Translations under genes and position numbers: made by a program | Part shown: one piece after another, positions 27,491 to 35,770 of the stretch | Numbering within the stretch: the stretch's first letter is position 1 | Layout of the letters: each line of letters starts with the position of its first letter | DNA from: JACMLD01 sp044227095 | GTDB lineage: Bacteria; Bacteroidota; Bacteroidia; Chitinophagales; Chitinophagaceae | Assembly: GCA_044227095.1 (NCBI GenBank) | Contig: JBGAFV010000002.1 | Location: 124,001-188,000 of the forward strand | Length of the DNA: 64,000 nucleotides | Direction: 5' to 3' | Notes under the pieces: model-generated | Databases searched by the model: none | What the model saw: only the letters and a program-made list of their open reading frames with translations | Told to the model about the DNA's origin: nothing

Positions 27491-28596
27491 TGTATTGGTT
27501 TCACAATTTTATCATCTTTGGACAAACCGCTTACAATTTCTGTTCTGCTGTAATCGCTTAGTCCTGTTAGAACCCGCTGCTTTTTGCCATTCTGCAAGAG
27601 CACCGTTGTGTCGCTTGCCAGGTAATCTCTCGGAATAGTCAGAACATTTTTTTTCAAACCCGTAATGATATTGGCATCAACCGTAAGATTGGGATAAAGT
27701 ATGTCCGGCGCATTTGTCAAAGCCCCTTCAACGGTAAAGCTGCGGGTGCGTTCATTCATTAATGGTATTATTTTTTCAATTGCAGCTTCAAAAACTTTAT
27801 TCTTATAGCTATCCATTGTAAATATTATCTTCTGCCCTATCCGAAGTTTTACAATATCATATTCATCTACCTGGAGTTCTACGATAAAATCTTTATCTCC
27901 CCCGATGAAAGCCAGTGCAGTTTGCGGTGTCACCATTTCGCCTTCTTTAATAAAAATGTCAAATATTTTTCCATTGACATCGCTTTTCACGATATAATCT
28001 TCAGCAGTAGCTTTTGTGGCCCGCAGGTTGTTTTGTGATTGATCGGCGGCAAAGCGAATTTGCCGTTCAAGATCGCTATAGCGAAAATTTGCGGCATCAT
28101 AAGCCATCCTATCATTATTATACTGAAGCTCTTTTTGATCCAGTTCATTGCGGGTGCCAATTCCACTGCGCCATAAGTTCTGTTGACGGAGGTACATTAT
28201 TGAATCGTTCTGGTATTTATTTTTCAAGGATTGGATGTCAGAGCGTAGTTCTTCCAGCTTATTTAAATTGGCCTGTACAGCAGTATTCATTACATTAAGT
28301 CGGGCATTGTCGATATAAATAGGAACAGCTGTATTCTGCAATTGCAATACCTTATCGCCTTTATGTACTGTATCGCCTTTGGCTACAAAGATTTTTTGCA
28401 CCAGGCCATTGACCGAAGCGTACACCTGGTATTGTGTATTGCTTTTTATTTTGCCGGACGCATATACTGCTGTTGTGATATTTTGAAGCTGTGGCTGTAT
28501 GGCAGCATTCCTGCTTTTACACGCAGCAAACAACAGGTTTGAAAGGCAAACAATAGACAAAAGGAATTTTACAAGGTATACACGTTTTAAGATCAT
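27487..28596 (-). CDS. Efflux periplasmic adaptor (HlyD/MacA family)
   Basis: This 369-residue protein has a hydrophobic leader ending LLFAAC at residues 21-26, which could be a lipoprotein signal. It then has a biotinyl-lipoyl-like half motif (VAKGDTVHKGDKVLQLQNT), a coiled-coil hairpin (about 85-190) and a barrel domain, the order of MacA-type adaptors. It bridges the inner-membrane permease to an outer-membrane channel. No outer-membrane channel gene is next to it. It is the first gene of the operon. A dyad 200 bases upstream may or may not belong to it. Confidence 0.88.
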   Translation of the reverse strand: MILKRVYLVKFLLSIVCLSNLLFAACKSRNAAIQPQLQNITTAVYASGKIKSNTQYQVYASVNGLVQKIFVAKGDTVHKGDKVLQLQNTAVPIYIDNARLNVMNTAVQANLNKLEELRSDIQSLKNKYQNDSIMYLRQQNLWRSGIGTRNELDQKELQYNNDRMAYDAANFRYSDLERQIRFAADQSQNNLRATKATAEDYIVKSDVNGKIFDIFIKEGEMVTPQTALAFIGGDKDFIVELQVDEYDIVKLRIGQKIIFTMDSYKNKVFEAAIEKIIPLMNERTRSFTVEGALTNAPDILYPNLTVDANIITGLKKNVLTIPRDYLASDTTVLLQNGKKQRVLTGLSDYSRTEIVSGLSKDDKIVKPIQ

Positions 28597-28765
28597 ACAT
28601 ATCCAATTACTGTTCCGTCAATTTCAATAAGCTGTAAAGGTGTTAGACTAACAGCACTCAAATACTGATCTCCATCAGATCCATGTATGATTTTAATTTT
28701 TCAAAATAAGCCAGTAAGGCCGGACTTGCGCCCGGCCACGAATACCACCCAAAAACTGACCTCAA

Positions 28766-28830
28766 TGAAGTTACACCCGTTCCACACGGCTGCAAATGAT
28801 AAATGTCATTAATAAAAATAACGCCAATCA
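28766..28830. promoter_or_regulatory. Dyad with unclear target between two divergent operons
   Basis: TGATAAATGTCA (28797-28808) is a perfect consensus dyad. Leftward, a partial -7 box TAACTTCA (28773-28766) fits the 36.5-bp rule. A near dyad TAACGCCAATCA sits 22 bp outward (28819-28830), but the leader to the adaptor gene would be about 165 bases. Rightward, TATCCGTT (28832-28839) is a poor -7 box for the gene at 28906. Either or both may be served. Nothing else is visible in the 28597-28905 spacer. Confidence 0.45.
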
Positions 28831-28905
28831 ATATCCGTTGTTTCGGGCTGCAATACATTTGAGGTAAAGAATAAATAATACACTCCAGTAAGATTAAATT
28901 TTTTT

Positions 28906-29358
28906 ATGAGAACATTATTTTACAACACAAACGGGGACGAGCGGAATTGCATAGAAAATGCTGCAGGCAACACGAAAACTATTTCCTTTTTAGAAGCGCC
29001 GCTTAATCCGCTTACAGTGGCAAACGCCGAATCATTTGATGCAGTAAGTATTGCGCCGGAAGATGAAGTATCTAGCGATGTTCTCTGGCTGTTGTATAAA
29101 AATGGTATACGGTTTATTGCTATACGCGGTACTGAAAATAAGAGCATCAATACCGAAGAAGCTGCTACGCTGGGTATTACAATTGCAACTGTGCCTGGCA
29201 ACCTTCATACAAATAAAAACATGACAGGGCGGGATGTTTGCAGGTACATAGCAGATGTTACACTTTTTAATCTAAGCTGCCATCAAAGAGATCTGGCATC
29301 TGGCAACGAATCCGGCCAGCTTTCTCATTTGGTAACTGCAACTGTGTATTGTCGGTAA
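28906..29358 (+). CDS. D-lactate dehydrogenase-like protein lacking the NAD-binding domain
   Basis: This 150-residue product looks like a D-2-hydroxyacid dehydrogenase with its centre deleted. Residues 1-105 follow the N-terminal catalytic-domain pattern of LdhA (DAVSIAPEDEVSSDVLWLLY, GIRFIAIRGTENKSIN, TLGITIATVPG). The next residues jump to the C-terminal pattern (MTGRDVCRYIADVTLFNLS). The whole Rossmann domain with GxGxxG and the catalytic Arg/Glu/His is missing. It cannot be an active dehydrogenase. It may be a decaying gene or a free catalytic-domain module. It is 10 bases before the CHAD gene and shares its transcript. Confidence 0.7.
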   Translation: MRTLFYNTNGDERNCIENAAGNTKTISFLEAPLNPLTVANAESFDAVSIAPEDEVSSDVLWLLYKNGIRFIAIRGTENKSINTEEAATLGITIATVPGNLHTNKNMTGRDVCRYIADVTLFNLSCHQRDLASGNESGQLSHLVTATVYCR

Positions 29359-29368
29359 AAAACAACCA

Positions 29369-30226
29369 ATGCAAAGCAGGCAACCTATACAGGAATATGT
29401 TCCAAAAAACGATATACAGGTTATCTGCAGCAGCCATTATTTGTTACTGAAACTGTATTGGAAACGCATCCATAAAAAAAATAAAAAAAAAGATATTCAT
29501 GCGTTCAGGGTTATTTATAAAAAACTGGAAGCTTATTTTACAATGTTAAATTCGGTTACAGTTCAGCCTGCCCCACTAAAAATATCAAAAAAGATCAGAG
29601 ATGCTTATCACCTGCTGGGCAAAATCAGAAACCTACAGCTTCAGTTAGTAAGATGTAAGGAAGATTCAATAAAGAAAATAAAAAATAAATATCTGCATAA
29701 AACCCGCAAAGAAATAAGGGCTTTAGAACAGCAACTGGAAAAATCCTTTTCATCGCAAATGCTATTAAAAAACTGGCAAAATAATTTTAAGCGCCTGCCT
29801 GGTGCAATCGGGATATTAACTGTCAGCAAGTACCTTACTGAAACCTGGGACCGAACTATAGTTAAAGCAGAACCAGGTAAACTGAGTGACGATCAAATAC
29901 ATGCCCTGCGCAAAGCACTCAAGACACTTTATTATAACGTTAGTTTATTGCGTACTCATTTATTTATGTCTTCTCCTGCAGAGATAATAAGAAACGCGAA
30001 CACAGGGGTATTGCTGGAATTGCTTGGTCAATACCAGGATATTTGCAGCGCAATTGAAATAAACAGTCACAGGTTTCAGGATAGCAGCGAAATGCAGTTG
30101 CAGACTCTGGTACAGGAGCAACAATCCCTCAAAGAAAAAATTATTCGCCAGGTAAACCTGGTAAATAAAACGAGTAGCGATTTTTGTACTGCAGCTTTAA
30201 GGGAGCAAAGGAATATTTCCGTGTAA
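29369..30226 (+). CDS. CHAD domain protein
   Basis: This 285-residue, lysine-rich, all-helical protein has conserved histidines early (IHKKNKKKDIHAFRVIYKKLEAYF) and the second repeat IHALRKALKTLYYN. This two-repeat helical pattern is that of CHAD domains, which bind polyphosphate through basic residues. It follows the degenerate dehydrogenase gene by 10 bases. A polyphosphate-linked role would fit an energy-stress island, but this is inference. CHAD proteins elsewhere often sit next to CYTH phosphatases, and none is seen here. Confidence 0.75.
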   Translation: MQSRQPIQEYVPKNDIQVICSSHYLLLKLYWKRIHKKNKKKDIHAFRVIYKKLEAYFTMLNSVTVQPAPLKISKKIRDAYHLLGKIRNLQLQLVRCKEDSIKKIKNKYLHKTRKEIRALEQQLEKSFSSQMLLKNWQNNFKRLPGAIGILTVSKYLTETWDRTIVKAEPGKLSDDQIHALRKALKTLYYNVSLLRTHLFMSSPAEIIRNANTGVLLELLGQYQDICSAIEINSHRFQDSSEMQLQTLVQEQQSLKEKIIRQVNLVNKTSSDFCTAALREQRNISV

Positions 30227-30381
30227 GATTGGGTAATAAGTAAATCATTTGCCAATGGCTATTTTTTTGGAATACTAACAAATATCTCACGCACGCAAAT
30301 ATTTTTTATCAAAAACAAAATACAATATTCAAAAAAATACTACAGTGCTACCCTTGTTTGCAGCAATACTGATAGCGCATT

Positions 30382-31032
30382 TTAAAAAGGAAGTTTTTTG
30401 AACTGGTAATGACTTTGCAATAGTTGCTTTTCCGTCATGTCTTTTGTAATAAATTTTGAATACGCAGATATCATAGCTGCATCGCTGAAAGGATTATCAA
30501 TGATTGCAGTAACACCGTAGAGTAATTGTTTGTTGGTAATATCATACATTCTGCATTCCCAGATATAACGTGTGTCCGCAATAAATCTGCTGGCCTGAAA
30601 AATTCGATCGCTTAAATCTGCTATATAGCCAATATAGCGATCCCCACCGGGTGGTTCTGGAACCGGAAAAGAATTTACCTGGAAGTAAGCAGTGTCCTGC
30701 TGTATTTCAATCAAATCTACAATTAACAACAGGCCTTTATTATTCTCAAAAAGGCGTTTTATATAAACACTGTCATTGGCACTGCTATCAAGTTGCAGGC
30801 AATTGGTGGCTATGTAATCCATTGATGTCAACTTTGTGCCCAACCGGTATTGCATTCGTTGCATAATAGGAATATTCCGGACAGTTGTTTTCTCAATAAC
30901 ATGTATGGCGTTACCCTGAAATTCTGCAGGGGAGGATTGCACAGATTTTATAACATGCACACTTGCACAACCCGAAAATGCCATTCCGGCAATAATAACC
31001 AATACGCCAAATACTTTATGCGGGATCCTCAT
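30382..31032 (-). CDS. Putative lipoprotein of unknown function
   Basis: The ATG at 31032 (MRIPHKVFGVLVIIAG) gives a 216-residue protein with a lipobox FSGC at residues 20-23, so it is probably membrane-anchored on the periplasmic side. An upstream in-frame ATG at 31086 lies inside the hairpin at 31059-31086 and is rejected. The mature part (with MQRMQYRLGTKLTSMDYIAT and YIWECRMYDITNKQLLYG) has no motif I recognise. It is minus-strand, downstream of hsp20 and probably separate from it because of the intervening hairpin. Confidence 0.75.
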   Translation of the reverse strand: MRIPHKVFGVLVIIAGMAFSGCASVHVIKSVQSSPAEFQGNAIHVIEKTTVRNIPIMQRMQYRLGTKLTSMDYIATNCLQLDSSANDSVYIKRLFENNKGLLLIVDLIEIQQDTAYFQVNSFPVPEPPGGDRYIGYIADLSDRIFQASRFIADTRYIWECRMYDITNKQLLYGVTAIIDNPFSDAAMISAYSKFITKDMTEKQLLQSHYQFKKLPF

Positions 31033-31058
31033 GACGAATAATATTGGGATAGATAGTA

Positions 31059-31086
31059 ATGCCCCATCATTTGCATGATGGGGCAT
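31059..31086. terminator. Strong hairpin downstream of hsp20
   Basis: ATGCCCCATCAT (31059-31070) pairs perfectly with ATGATGGGGCAT (31075-31086) around TTGC, a 12-bp stem. The T-run (TTTT) is on the + strand side. On the minus strand, where hsp20 ends 17 bases earlier, the following bases are only moderately T-rich. It is likely the end of the hsp20 transcript. Confidence 0.65.
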
Positions 31087-31102
31087 TTTGTTGAAACTAT
31101 TT

Positions 31103-31546
31103 TTATTTTACCGTAATCTGTTTTGCTGCCACATGCTTAGCTTCTTCTTTGCGGGGTAAAGTAATGTTCAATACACCATTGTCATACTTTGCTTCTATCT
31201 TATCCCGGTTAATTCCTTCGGGCAGTGTAAAACTGCGGCTGAACGATGTGTAATTGTATTCCTTCCGCGTAAACTTTTTTTCTTTATCTTCTTTGCTTTC
31301 TTCTTTCTCGCTGCTAATGGTAAGCATATTTCCATTAATGTCAATATTGAAATCGTCTTTTTTCAAACCAGGTGCGGCTAGCGATACATGAAATGCATCT
31401 TTATGCTCAGCAATGTTAACTGCCGGAATATGCAGGGCCCGGTCAAATATATTTCCATTGTCAAACCATTCATTCCAGGGCGTAAAAAAATCATTTAGTA
31501 AAGCGGGTATTTTGCCGGTAGCTTTTGCCAATGTTCTTGTTTCCAT
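31103..31546 (-). CDS. Small heat-shock protein Hsp20
   Basis: The ATG at 31546 (METRTLAKATGKIPALLNDF) gives 147 residues, normal for the family. An ATG at 31645 would start upstream of the promoter and is rejected. The alpha-crystallin domain runs from about residue 40, with VSLAAPGLKKDDFNIDINGN, an acidic loop of alternating E/K (KEESKEDKEKK) and the closing YDNGVLNITLPRK with I-x-L-like contacts. It is an ATP-independent holdase chaperone. Two dyads lie upstream. Hsp20 next to Usp genes recalls the DosR regulon (hspX). Confidence 0.95.
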   Translation of the reverse strand: METRTLAKATGKIPALLNDFFTPWNEWFDNGNIFDRALHIPAVNIAEHKDAFHVSLAAPGLKKDDFNIDINGNMLTISSEKEESKEDKEKKFTRKEYNYTSFSRSFTLPEGINRDKIEAKYDNGVLNITLPRKEEAKHVAAKQITVK

Positions 31547-31579
31547 AAAATGTATTTTAAAGTGATAAATAATTTTATG

Positions 31580-31644
31580 TAAAGGAACAATGAAACAATA
31601 CTGTTTCCTATGAGAGCTGTCAAATGTTAGTATGATGCCTGTCA
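31580..31644 (-). promoter_or_regulatory. Double-dyad promoter of hsp20
   Basis: TGAGAGCTGTCA (31611-31622) is centred 36.5 bp from the end of a partial -7 box TTCCTTTA (31587-31580, minus strand). TGATGCCTGTCA (31633-31644) lies exactly 22 bp outward. The latter is the same 12-mer as the proximal dyad of usp copy 1. Confidence 0.65.
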
Positions 31645-31714
31645 CCGGCAGCCTGTACCAAAGTCAATGTATGTTATCCGGCGCAGCAATAAATTTAAGT
31701 TCAACTTGCACTAA

Positions 31715-33124
31715 ATGCGCCAATGCGAAGGCTTTAAATGGTTTATTTGTATTATCACGGCTACCTGCCTGTGGGCACTAACTGCATTGCACGCCCAGGT
31801 AATAAGTTCCCCTCCCGGAGATATTGCGGACAGCACATTTAAAAATAATAATCAGCTTAAACCAGGGGGCCATGCATTTACCCGCAGTGCCGGAACGCTG
31901 CTGCTTTGTGAATTCACGCCACTTGTGGTTGACCGGTATATGCGACACATGGATTATGCAAATATTTCTTTTCAAACTATTGGCGATAATATGAAACTGC
32001 AGAGCTGGACCTGGGACGATGATGGTTTTACTACCAACCAGTTCGGGCATCCTTACCATGGAAGCACTTTTTATAATTCATTCCGGTCAAACGGCTATAA
32101 TTTCTGGCAATCATCACTGGCCACTTTTACCGGAAGTTATTTGTGGGAAACGGTGGCAGAAAATCAAGCACCTGCTCCCAATGATTTTATCAACACCGGA
32201 TTTGGCGGAAGCATCCTCGGAGAAATGACACATCGCTTCGCCAACAAAATCATCAACAACCATGCAAGGGGTTTTAAGAGACAATTGAGTGAAATCACTG
32301 CATTTATCATTAATCCTGTAAATGGGTTTACGCGGATAACAACTGGCCAGTGGGGCAAAGTGTTGCCAGGCGCCCAGGCACGCGACACAACACCAGTGTA
32401 CGCAGAATTTGATTTGGGCCTTCGACAGATATCAGCAGAAGGCAACAAACAAAGTAGTGGAGCATATGCACACGTGAAGTTGATTTATGGATCGGCATTC
32501 TCAAATTATACCACGCCGTTCAGTCACATATTCATTAATGCAGAATTTGGAAAAGATGACAGCTCAAAACTAAATATATTAAGTGTCTACGGATCGCTGG
32601 GGGGCTGGCAAACCCCAAAGATGGTGGCGAGAAACCAACTTTTATTGCTAACAGCTAATTATGATTATATAAATAACAGCGCTTTTTTTTACAGTGCAGA
32701 GAGTATAAAATTGAATTGGTATTCTAAATTATTAAGCAGTAAAGAAATTGCTATAAATGTAATAGCTGGCGCCGGCCCGGTATTGCTGGCGGCTGTACCC
32801 GATAAATACGGTTATGAAGACAGGCATTATGATTATTGCTCTGGAGTAGGCCTCCACGGTGTTATTCATGCAGAAGCTTTTAATCGGCTTTTTTTTACTG
32901 TAAGTTACCGGGGCGGATGGCTTAAAACTATCAATGGAATTGGTTCTTCTTGCAGGCTGACGGCAGTTACTGCGGAAATTGGAACAAGAGTGCTGCGAAA
33001 CTTTGCCATTTGCGCAGAAAGCGGAATTTTTACTTTGCACTGTAATTACCCAGAGTACGAAAGTATAAGCAGCAGCTATCCCTATTTACGGTTATCCATC
33101 AGGTATAGTATAATAACCAAGTAA
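31715..33124 (+). CDS. DUF3943 domain outer-membrane protein
   Basis: This 469-residue protein has an N-terminal signal peptide (about residues 9-28, ending LHAQ). The DUF3943 signature follows: NQFGHPYHGSTFYNSFRSNG, GSYLWETVAENQAPAPNDFI and GEMTHRFANKI. The C-terminal half is made of alternating strands and ends in a tyrosine-rich strand, as expected of a beta-barrel in the outer membrane. The function of the family is unknown. It is divergent from hsp20. The dyads between them align with hsp20, not with this gene. Confidence 0.85.
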   Translation: MRQCEGFKWFICIITATCLWALTALHAQVISSPPGDIADSTFKNNNQLKPGGHAFTRSAGTLLLCEFTPLVVDRYMRHMDYANISFQTIGDNMKLQSWTWDDDGFTTNQFGHPYHGSTFYNSFRSNGYNFWQSSLATFTGSYLWETVAENQAPAPNDFINTGFGGSILGEMTHRFANKIINNHARGFKRQLSEITAFIINPVNGFTRITTGQWGKVLPGAQARDTTPVYAEFDLGLRQISAEGNKQSSGAYAHVKLIYGSAFSNYTTPFSHIFINAEFGKDDSSKLNILSVYGSLGGWQTPKMVARNQLLLLTANYDYINNSAFFYSAESIKLNWYSKLLSSKEIAINVIAGAGPVLLAAVPDKYGYEDRHYDYCSGVGLHGVIHAEAFNRLFFTVSYRGGWLKTINGIGSSCRLTAVTAEIGTRVLRNFAICAESGIFTLHCNYPEYESISSSYPYLRLSIRYSIITK

Positions 33125-33129
33125 GTTTA

Positions 33130-33148
33130 TTGGGCGGACAATGCCCAA
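33130..33148 (+). terminator. Weak hairpin after the DUF3943 gene
   Basis: TTGGGC (33130-33135) pairs with GCCCAA (33143-33148) around GGACAAT, followed by ATTTAT. It is short and only mildly T-rich. It lies 6 bases after the stop codon. Confidence 0.4.
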
Positions 33149-33347
33149 ATTTATCCATGCCAAGTATAAAGGGAATTTCTGGCTGAAGCATTGTTCGAGC
33201 ATTACAGCTTTGCTGTAAAATATAAGTTTTTCCTCTGGCTGGGGAAGGTCAACCGGGTAAAACAATTACATTTTTACACTTTGATTGTAGAAATAAAAGC
33301 ATCTAAAAAATAAGATGAACTTATAATTTTCGGTTGATCACCTGCAG

Positions 33348-34190
33348 TTAATAATGCGCAATAAAGAATGCCCTGTTGAGTATTTGAAGCAACCAGTCTG
33401 CATGACTTTCATGAACAAATTGTGCGAGGCCTTTTTTACTATAGGCGCCCATCACAATAAAGACGTTTTGCTTTTTCATTAACCAGGCGAGCAATTCTGT
33501 TTTGGAATCGCCCCTGAGTGTTTCAAATCCTACGGCAGAATAATGGCTGCTGAGCCATTCCCGGAGATGCTCCCTGTCTTCTGCAGCAGGCATGCTGTCA
33601 TCAATTACCTGCAGCAGCACTACTTTTTTATCATTCAGTTTTGGAAAAAGATAACAGAATTGTTTAATCGCAAACATTGCAGATTTAGTTCCATCATAAG
33701 TGAATACAATTTCCTCAATTCCTTCAAAACTTTCAGGAGCAATAATAACAGGGCATTCAACATCCTTTAAAATATCCCTCACAAAGGGAGTTGGGGTACC
33801 GCCAAATTTTCCACCAAATGACGTCTCCGCATTAACGACAACAATATCTGAAAAACGGCTTTCGCGAACAATTTCCTTTACCGGGTCGCCTGATGCCATG
33901 CGCACACAATAACGGGTAGACCTGCGTTCGCATGCCTGTGTGAACAATTTTACATTTTCACGCAGCCTAAGTTGTTTTACCTGGTATTCTTTGCTTCCCT
34001 GATCCTGCTGCAAAGAACTATCTGCTTTATCATACACCAGTTGGCGGGCAGATAGTTTGTCATCAGCCTCCGGGCTGCCCAGGAATACACCTGTTATCCT
34101 GGACTTAGTCAACGCACCGAGATAGCTCGCAAAATCCAATGAACCTGTATCTGGCTGGGTTGGGTCAAGTGCCAGTAAGATCTTTTCCAT
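33348..34190 (-). CDS. Universal stress protein UspA, tandem domain (copy 4)
   Basis: This 280-residue tandem Usp begins MEKILLALDPTQPDTGSLDF. The first-domain end reads ECPVIIAPESFEGIEEI. The second domain carries GAYSKKGLAQFVHESHADWLL. It stands alone, with a double-dyad promoter and a perfect -7 box just upstream. A short, diverged copy of its central segment is present at about 35888-35956, showing that the region once held another usp gene. Confidence 0.92.
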   Translation of the reverse strand: MEKILLALDPTQPDTGSLDFASYLGALTKSRITGVFLGSPEADDKLSARQLVYDKADSSLQQDQGSKEYQVKQLRLRENVKLFTQACERRSTRYCVRMASGDPVKEIVRESRFSDIVVVNAETSFGGKFGGTPTPFVRDILKDVECPVIIAPESFEGIEEIVFTYDGTKSAMFAIKQFCYLFPKLNDKKVVLLQVIDDSMPAAEDREHLREWLSSHYSAVGFETLRGDSKTELLAWLMKKQNVFIVMGAYSKKGLAQFVHESHADWLLQILNRAFFIAHY

Positions 34191-34204
34191 ATTGTAATTT
34201 TTCT

Positions 34205-34269
34205 CAAAACTACTGGGAACAAAATTCGTTAACTATGATAACGGTAATATTGGGTGCTGATATTCATCA
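34205..34269 (-). promoter_or_regulatory. Double-dyad promoter of usp copy 4
   Basis: TGATAACGGTAA (34236-34247, one mismatch) is centred 36.5 bp from the end of a perfect -7 box TAGTTTTG (34212-34205, minus strand). A perfect dyad TGATATTCATCA (34258-34269) lies 22 bp outward. The predicted start is near 34200, 10 bases before the ATG. Confidence 0.75.
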
Positions 34270-34360
34270 ACCCATCAAATTAATTGAATTAAAAATATCG
34301 CAAGATGCGCTAGTTATACAAAATGCTTGTTCAGTCGATTGGCGGTCAGATTACTTTACA

Positions 34361-35770
34361 TTATTTCATCGTTTTACCGTCTGTATCATTATGTTCGAAA
34401 ATTGACAAAAGCCCAAGGCCGGCAACTTTGACGCCATATGGAATTGCGGATAAATCTACCTGGAAGTCGCCATTATGTGCATTAAAAGGGAATTGTTTAC
34501 CTTCCTTTACTGCCGTCGCAAATACAGTAGGGTTGGCGATGCCTACATTAATATAGCAATATTCTTTTTTTGAATTATGAATAACTAAATGATGAAAATC
34601 TTCTGAACCCATAACCGCAGGAAGCCTGTCTTCTTTTAAAATATATTTTTCCGGAACTATCGCACGAATCCCTTCAACAACCAGAGCAGTTGTTTTTTCA
34701 CTGTTATCCAGCGGATAAGCCCACCCTTTCATTTTCATTTCAGGGTACATGTCTTTTGGCATGTTATACGCATACGCAATACCTTCATTAATTCTTTTAA
34801 TACCATCTATCATTTGCTTCCGATCTTTTTCATCAAACCAGCGGAGATTTATTTTAATCAATGCAGTTGCCGGTATAACGTTATTATCGCTGCCCGCCTG
34901 TACAGAACCGATGGTAAGTACAGCAGCTTTTTGGGGGTCTATCGTCCTGCTTACTATTACCTGATATTGCATGATAGCAGCTGCGGCCATTACAATAGGA
35001 TCTTTGGATAACTGCGGATTTGAACCATGTCCTCCAATGCCTTTAAATAAAACATCTATCTGGTCTGTGCCCGCCATACGTACCCCCTTTGCAGCAGCTA
35101 CAATACCCACGGGAATTGGAGCTGTATGCATTCCAAAAAGATAGTCGGGTTCCGGTATTCCTTTTTGGTACATACCGTCTTTTACCATTGCTTCTGCGCC
35201 CAATATAGGTTCCTCTGCAGGCTGACCAACAAAAATCAAAGTTCCTTTCCACTGACTTTTCATTTCTGTCATTAGTTTTGCTACACCTATCAGCCATGTA
35301 GTATGAGCATCATGCCCACAGGCATGCATAACCGGAGTTTCTGTACCATCATCTTTTTTTATTATTTTGGTACTCGCATAATCCAAACCCGTTGTCTCTT
35401 TTACTGCGTTACAATCCATATCAGCACGATACATCACAACAGGGCCGTCACCATTTTTTAAAACGCCTACTACACCTGTTACGCCAATACCGGTTTTAAC
35501 ATCAAACCCCAGTGCTTTTAGTTCTTTGGCTACTATAGCAGCTGTACGTGTTTCCATAAAACCCAGTTCTGGATTAGCATGTATGTCCTTAAAAATATCC
35601 ACCAACCTTGCAGAATCTGCGTTTACCAATTTCTCTACCTCATTGCTTAATGCAACATTTTTCGTAACCGGAGCGGTTTTTTTAGCAACTTTTTTTTGGG
35701 CGTAGGCGGACGGAATCAATATGCACGCCATAAATACCAATTGAATAGCTGATATTGTTACTTGCTTCAT
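34361..35770 (-). CDS. Secreted M20-family amidohydrolase
   Basis: This 469-residue protein has a signal peptide (about residues 1-24, ending SAYAQ) and the M20D carboxypeptidase/aminoacylase pattern: IHANPELGFMETRT, a D-containing MYRADMDC, HACGHDAHTTWLIG and GQPAEEPILGAEAM. The two-metal site residues (Cys/His of ACGHDAH and the Glu pair PAEE) are intact. It probably hydrolyses N-acyl or amide-linked amino acids outside the cytoplasm. It is monocistronic and no dyad is seen upstream. Confidence 0.9.
   Translation of the reverse strand: MKQVTISAIQLVFMACILIPSAYAQKKVAKKTAPVTKNVALSNEVEKLVNADSARLVDIFKDIHANPELGFMETRTAAIVAKELKALGFDVKTGIGVTGVVGVLKNGDGPVVMYRADMDCNAVKETTGLDYASTKIIKKDDGTETPVMHACGHDAHTTWLIGVAKLMTEMKSQWKGTLIFVGQPAEEPILGAEAMVKDGMYQKGIPEPDYLFGMHTAPIPVGIVAAAKGVRMAGTDQIDVLFKGIGGHGSNPQLSKDPIVMAAAAIMQYQVIVSRTIDPQKAAVLTIGSVQAGSDNNVIPATALIKINLRWFDEKDRKQMIDGIKRINEGIAYAYNMPKDMYPEMKMKGWAYPLDNSEKTTALVVEGIRAIVPEKYILKEDRLPAVMGSEDFHHLVIHNSKKEYCYINVGIANPTVFATAVKEGKQFPFNAHNGDFQVDLSAIPYGVKVAGLGLLSIFEHNDTDGKTMK

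Noticed and set aside
28658..28858. 66-codon open frame on the minus strand in the spacer before the LDH-like gene
   Set aside because: Overlaps the dyad region, has no recognisable features and no good start.
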